From positions 620,001 to 684,000 of the forward strand of contig NC_089575.1 of NCBI RefSeq assembly GCF_040115645.1: a stretch of 64,000 nt of DNA. Direction: 5' to 3'. The notes under the pieces were generated by a model. It searched no databases and was not told the DNA's origin. It saw only the letters and a program-made list of their open reading frames with translations. Position numbers and translations under genes: made by a program. Below, piece after piece: positions 58,745 through 64,000 of this stretch. Position 1 is the first letter of the stretch, and each line of letters begins with the position of its first letter. The stretch is from Euwallacea fornicatus (taxonomy: Eukaryota; Arthropoda; Insecta; Coleoptera; Curculionidae).

Positions 58745-59776
58745 CAGGGTGTCTGGTGTTAGTAGGCGAATTCGCTAATCGGAGATTCCTTATGTGAAAC
58801 CAATTACACTTCCGTTAGAGCAGTTTTTTATGGCGCTTTATACTCATTACACACTGTGTTAAATATACTAAAAATATACTTTTGTTAATAACTTGGATAT
58901 TTCTTACCATGTTGTAATGAAACTTTACCGTGATGTATAGTTCGACTAAGCGCACATTGGATATGATTTGGGTAAAAGAATTAGTGGAACAATGGAGAAA
59001 ACAATGGATCGTATACACATTTTCCTTCAACGTTTTTCGTGCACGTGAATTATACTTTTATTTAGTTATTCAAACTAGTTGTTTCTGTATTATGAAGTTC
59101 TTCGTTCCTACTAAATTTTGATTTGCAGCTTATTTTAGAAGATATTTCACCTTATTGCCCCAATACGTGGCTTCCATTTATTTATTTATTTCTACTAAAC
59201 CGGGAAGATTAAATTTTACAAATTGTCCATAATAAACCGGCCAGTAGCACGAAAATTATTGCTTTTCAAATGGAAAACCAAAACGTTAATAAGTTCAACG
59301 TACTCTAAATACTAAAACGACAATCGTGTGTATTTTTGAACTACGTTCTCGATTCCAATAAATAAGGGATGGAAGTCACATTTTGGGGGTAGCAAGCTGA
59401 AATATCTTCTAAAGCAAGCTGTAAATCGAAATTTTAGGAATGGTAAAATCGAGATAAATAAACGACTAACTTGAATGACTAAACAAATGCATCATTGGTG
59501 TGCACAAAAGAAAGTTGGGGGGGTGAAACGTGTACACGACCCCTCATTTCTCTCGTTCCTTCTACAATTATTGTTAATCCAAATCACAGCCCATTTGCGT
59601 CCAATCGAACTGCACATAGCTGCAAAACTGCATTAAAATATGTTAAGAAACATCCAAGTTATTAATAAAAGTTTTTTTTTACTGACTCCAACACCCTGTG
59701 TAACGAGTATAAAGCACCAAAGAACAGTGCTACAAGGGGAGTATAATTATTTTCGCATAAGGAATAGTGCAGGTAA
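58745..59776. mobile_element. Fold-back or long-TIR element
   Basis: Starts after TA with cagggtgtctggtg. Most of the block folds on itself: 58780-58930 pairs with 59630-59776 (shared taataacttggat, gctttatactc), and 59100-59190 pairs with 59360-59445 (shared tttagaagatatttca). The loop is near 59200-59340. No transposase is recognised. Confidence 0.7.
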
Positions 59777-61673
59777 ATAACTTTTCATCATTTGCGATAA
59801 TAAAGAATACGTACAACAGGCTCAATCTCATCTTAGTACCTGTCTGAGATAAAACTAAAAAATCACGTGTAATGTTTCAACAGTGCGTTCAAGAGAAGAA
59901 CGAACAGTATGACGATGATGTGAGCTTTTCGTTACTTACGTGTCTTGGTTAAATTGATAAAAATTTTGGAACTAAATTAACGATTAAATGATCTCTTATT
60001 CATCTATGCGGGAACTAAAAATTTTATTAAATATTATTTTTGCTAGGAACGTACCTTAAAATAACCGCATGCATAGAGTGGCACCATACCGCATTCTGAA
60101 CCAAAAAGCAACGACAAGAAATTATTTTATTTTAACTTAAAAGTTAAATTATTAGCAAATTAACATGTTATCGAGCATAAGACGTTATATGCACAGACTC
60201 AGTTGTAAGCTCGCTCTGCCATCAACCGATTCGTATGAACAATCTCTACATTACATAGTGATTACGTTAAAAATAACCATTTTGATTTGCTCCATTTAGT
60301 TATTATTTAATTAATTCTACAACTTCTCTGTGATTATTACCGTTTATGGAATATATACATATGTTGTTCATTCTCCTCTTGAAGACGGTGTAAAACATAT
60401 AGTATAACTAATTGATAAAGAAAAACTTTATTTAATTCTAATGCTATTGCTACTATAATCTAAACTGCTCGACTGCTTTTAACATCATTCTATCCTCTCA
60501 TAATCTAAAACAAATCCTCTTAAACTATTAGGAAGTCCGTAAAATCCGTAAACGGAAAAACCTGAAAAGGTATTTATTAAGTTTATTGCATAATTTACTA
60601 CTCAAGACAATTAAGAAATCAAATTTAAAATATGTTATTGCTAGCCGCCCATGCCCTTCATTTTAAGGAAGAATAGGCCATAACTACCTGTACCCCGACC
60701 CTAGAAATTTATTTTTCTTCTTAGCAGTCAAAAATCAAAACTTCATTGTTGATAATTGACTTGTTTATTTATAAAAAGGGTTGGAATGATGTTAACTTCT
60801 CTGTATATCGAAAACGTATGAATTTGGCAAAAATCGCCAAAATTCGTTTTTTAAATAATACCGTTTTGATGCGCCTGTACGGGGCCCCTTGATGACACTA
60901 GAAAATGTTTTGAGATTCGATATCATTTTCGAAATGTGCTGCTCGAAATCGAAACAAAACACATTTCGATATGAGTCTGAGTTCTTAAATTATACGTCTA
61001 TAAATTTGTGAACAATCAAAATTTACATCATGGTTTCGTTTGGGCAGCAATTTATACATTATTCTAAGTTACCGTTTATTTATTACGAATAGTCTAAATA
61101 ATTCACAACTAAGGTCGTGCTCAATCAGCTTTTCGAATTTCAAGTCGATATAACACGTTTAATGTTCATAGACAACAAAATCAATTTAAGCTTCATATTT
61201 TAATGATTACTGAAAACACACAAAAAATTACACAAACACATAGCTGATGTGGCTAGAGTTTTTCGTGTTCGCCTTAAAATAATTAAGAGAATCACCGGAT
61301 AGCTAATTCAGTATTATTATATTACTATCATTCATTTATTATTAAACAATTACATAAGGTCCTTTGATCAGTTTCCGTCAAATTCATGGTGCAGTAATTG
61401 TCACCAAAACGTTAACCTCGTTGTCTTCGCAATAGTTAATTTCGTATTGAGAAATTTTAAGATCCGCTTAGTTTAACTTTAGAGGGGAAATGCATGCAAA
61501 AAATAACAAATAAACAACTATAAGGATTTTAATACAATAAAAATTCATAAACATACTTTCAACTTTAAACATCCAACTATCAGATTCAGTTTGATCTTGC
61601 ATGAAAAATAATTTAAAAAAAACTATTCTAATGAGTCTACATAAATCTATATCCCAAAAAGGCTTATCTACAG
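59777..61673. other. AT-rich region between convergent genes
   Basis: No repeats or frames stand out. It may contain the 3' untranslated region of the minus-strand gene 3, since several TTTATT (AATAAA on the minus strand) occur, but none can be singled out. Confidence 0.4.
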
Positions 61674-61753
61674 ATATAACTCGGAAAAATGAACTTAGTA
61701 AATATCAAGTGTCAACTTCAGTGGAAAACAATAATCTCCGGCTGAGAACTTAG
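61674..61753 (+). CDS. Candidate CAT tail exon, orphan or alternative
   Basis: After an acceptor-like cttatctacag the frame reads DITRKNELSKYQVSTSVEN, then NNLRLRT and TAG. The YQVSTSVEN codons (61703-61729) match gene 1 tail bases 7276-7302 with four differences, all at silent third positions, a sign of protein-level constraint. It could be an alternative last exon of gene 2, or the remnant of a third transporter copy. The frame is open back to 61595. No other exon of a third copy was found nearby. Confidence 0.4.
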
Positions 61754-62086
61754 TTCCGCGAGAGATTCAGTGTTTCAATGAGGAATTGCTTAGAGACACA
61801 CCTTTCTTTACACCAAAAAAAAAATTATTATTTGCACAAGGAAGGAAAGTGGCATTTTGATTCCCGTCAATAATTTGACGATTTAACAACTCAGAGGCCA
61901 AAAGGCACTTTGCTCAAGAGGCGTACATCTACTTTTTTATACGACTAATGTTCTGTTTTATAAAAAAAAGACGCAGGTTTTTTTTTTTTATAAATGGAGT
62001 GCAACTAGCAATTTTAGATTCAGGTGGGAGTAAGAGTAACACTTTCCTCCCTTGTAGAAATAACTATTACTTGTTTGTAACGCATA

Positions 62087-62130
62087 GAGAGGAAAACTTT
62101 TACCCTCTATGAAATAAAAGTTTTTCCTCC
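62087..62130. repeat. Hairpin of about 14 bp arms
   Basis: agaggaaaacttttac pairs with taaaagtttttcctcc across a short loop. Neighbouring gtaac/gttac stretches add further pairing. It lies beyond the stop codon of gene 3. Confidence 0.6.
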
Positions 62131-62215
62131 CTAGGAGCAACGTTACTGTTTTCTTTCCCTCAACGGAAAAGAAAAGTTCTATTCTATTATAGAACAAAGT
62201 CCCCAAGCAATCAAA

Positions 62216-62410
62216 ATGGCAGAACAAACAAGCAAAGACAAACAACCAAGTTGGACCAAGCAAATGAGGAAAAACAAAAAGCAGATTCGTTGTGAGTATT
62301 GCAATGGAAAAATTGCACAGGACCGGCTTCTTCAAGAGTATTTCGATTTGAGTCGTTTACCTGGTTTAGATTTCTTGCAAATTCCTCCCTCTTTAAAACA
62401 AACTATTTAA
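62216..62410 (+). CDS. 64-codon open frame with CxxC, unidentified
   Basis: ATG in a good context (atcaaaATGGC). Reads MAEQTSKDKQPSWTKQMRKN, then KKQIRCEYCNGKIAQDRLLQ, EYFDLSRLPGLDFLQIPPSL and ends KQTI. Highly basic first half, one CEYC pair. It lies 20 bp from the gene 3 stop on the opposite strand, so it may be chance antisense to a 3' untranslated region. Confidence 0.25.
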   Translation: MAEQTSKDKQPSWTKQMRKNKKQIRCEYCNGKIAQDRLLQEYFDLSRLPGLDFLQIPPSLKQTI

Positions 62411-62430
62411 AATGTACGTGAGTGACTTTT

Positions 62431-63929
62431 TCACTCCTTCACGCTTTCCCTGCGCAGAGCATTTATGCTGACAAAAATATCAGTCATCTTTCGCTTATGG
62501 TTCGTTTGATCGTCCTCCTTAGCAAATTTACTACTCAAAGACTTAGACAGGCGACGCTTCAAGGTGTTATCATCTAATTTCTTAAACTTCATGCTACCGA
62601 ACACGTTTTCCATGTTAGATTTGTGCTCTAACAACGGGGAACCGAGGGGGGCCTTTCGAGCACCAAAAGTTGATTTTGTGTCCGTGCGTTGCAATAAAGA
62701 ATCATCAACACTTTTACTCTCCCGCAGGCCTTGGCGCATCGGTGGGACAGTTGGGGCACTTCTAGAAGGTGCTTCGGGAGCATTTCTAGTTTGATAAAAC
62801 ACTTTCAACTTTTCCCTCGCATCGGTGTGATCTATCTTATCTTCAATCACGTTCTCGTTACGTTCCGATGTTTTTGGCTTCACGAACACGTGATCTTTAG
62901 TAAGAGGAACGTAAATACTCGGTCGATTGGGCGTGTTCTTCAATCGGTTATCCAGAAGATCGACGAAATACTTGTACTCCTGCGAACCGACTCTCAAGTT
63001 CGTGTCAGAAGCGGTGTTACTGTCTGTAGGCTGGACATCTTTGATCTGCTGTTCTACATGACGAAGTGTCACACTTTTCAGATTTGAAGCAGTCGGCATT
63101 GCAGATTTTTCTACAGATTGCGCAGCACTTTCAGATTCGTTTGCGAGTTGCAACAGAGGAGGTGGAGGGGGTATGTGTTTTTTTGATTCGATGCTAGCGT
63201 CTGATACATTCTCTTTTGCGCCATACCTGACAACCTGTGAGGCTTGTTTAGGAAAATTAGTGTTTGTACTGGAAAAACTATCCTGTTCTGATTTTATTTC
63301 GACCCCACCTACGCCTGCTGAACCCTTATTGTCAGGTCTTTTCAAAGAGTTGTTGGGTCCATTCATAAAACTTTCAGCTCCGCCTTGTAAATAATCATGG
63401 TTTTTCTGAGAATTACCGGAACCGATAAATCCATCCGGGGGGAGAGGAGTATCGCGGGCAACAATAGGAAAGGAAATCGTTTTGGGATCAGCGACGGGGG
63501 TACTAACATCAGCACGATGCACATCAGCGATTACATCTTCGGAATTAGACGCCACAGCAGATACATTAGACAAAGTACCAGCGGACAACTTTCTTTCGTT
63601 TAAAATTTCAGCATTTAAAACGTCATCTAGTTGCCCTATTGCGACCTCTTTATCCAAGACTTCGTCCAACTCAGCCAGAACCTCGTGCTCGTGCTGACTC
63701 TCCGTTTGCTCATAAATGGTAGGAGGAGGAGGGGCGGGCAATTTTTTCTTGGTACTGTATTGCTTAGGGCTGGACCCATTGGTTTCGACGAGAATGAAAG
63801 CAGGGTTAGAAAGACCATTGGAAGCTTTCGCGTGACCGTTGGTCAAGTTGGAAGTATAGTTATCGCCGTTTTGTTGTTTTATGGGTATCAATTTTGGTTG
63901 ACACGAACCAATATAATACATCGGGAGAC
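62431..63929 (-). CDS. Last exon of an unidentified proline-rich protein (gene 3)
   Basis: A single long frame, about 498 codons from an acceptor (aattcttag, minus strand) at 63930 to the TGA at 62431-62433. The frame stays open to the acceptor (GT CTC CCG before the first ATG at 63921), entering in phase 1, so earlier exons lie to the right of the window. The protein is polar and probably disordered. It opens MYYIGSCQPKLIPIKQQNGD and has SNGLSNPAFILVE, two proline runs (KKLPAPPPPTIYE and KKHIPPPPPLLQL) that could bind SH3, EVH1 or profilin partners, an acidic LDEVLDKE repeat, and a basic C-terminus (LKRRLSKSLSSKFAKEDD, ending FVSINALRRESVKE). No transmembrane segment or known domain in this part. 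The NPAF-type start suggests a cytoplasmic tail of a membrane protein, but that is a guess. Confidence 0.85.
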
Positions 63930-64000
63930 CTAAGAATTAGGTCAATTATATTGGGGATTTAAGAAAATCGCTCAAATTATCAATAATATGCAATATAAAA

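Noticed and set aside
61988..62335. A 115-codon minus-strand frame
   Set aside because: It lies beyond the stop of gene 3, overlaps another frame on the opposite strand and has no recognisable features.
1..64000. tRNA or rRNA genes
   Set aside because: No B-box-like gttcRaatc segment in a foldable context and no rRNA-like block was seen on either strand.

Overview
This window is insect nuclear DNA, probably from a beetle. It is AT-rich, has spliced genes with GT/AG introns, and is filled with Tc1/mariner-superfamily transposons. There is no operon structure and I found no RNA gene or CRISPR array. The insect assignment follows from the transporter family and the transposon families. The beetle assignment is a guess.

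Three host genes are visible. Gene 1 (+ strand, runs off the left edge) is the 3' end of a cationic amino acid transporter (CAT/SLC7 type). Its exons lie at 813-979, 4109-4272 and 6686-6794, with a probable tail exon ending at 7344. Gene 2 (+ strand, about 30497-57639) is a complete tandem paralogue. Twelve exons from 37352 to 57639 join in frame into a 609-residue, roughly 14-helix transporter. A possible extra first exon at 30497-30536 would extend it to 627 residues. Gene 3 (- strand, 62431-63929, runs off the right edge) is the last exon of an unidentified proline-rich protein. Genes 2 and 3 converge. A short coding-like segment at 61674-61753 repeats nine residues of the gene 1 tail with only synonymous changes, so a second CAT tail exon may lie between them.

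Most of the rest is mobile DNA. From 1 to 30 kb it sits around the gene 1 exons and in the intergenic space: Tc1-like, mariner, long-inverted-repeat Tc1/mariner relatives, a pogo-like element, a PIF/Harbinger-like fragment with a MADF domain, a TTAA-flanked MITE and a solo-LTR-like repeat. From 30 to 57 kb the same families fill the introns of gene 2, together with two fold-back elements, a 5'-truncated LINE insertion with a 15-bp target duplication, and degraded LINE coding sequence. Several insertions are nested. None of the transposases looks intact.

The two transporter genes share intron phases at every junction that can be compared, so they are an old tandem duplication. Both probably import arginine and lysine at a cell membrane. 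This is inferred from family membership.
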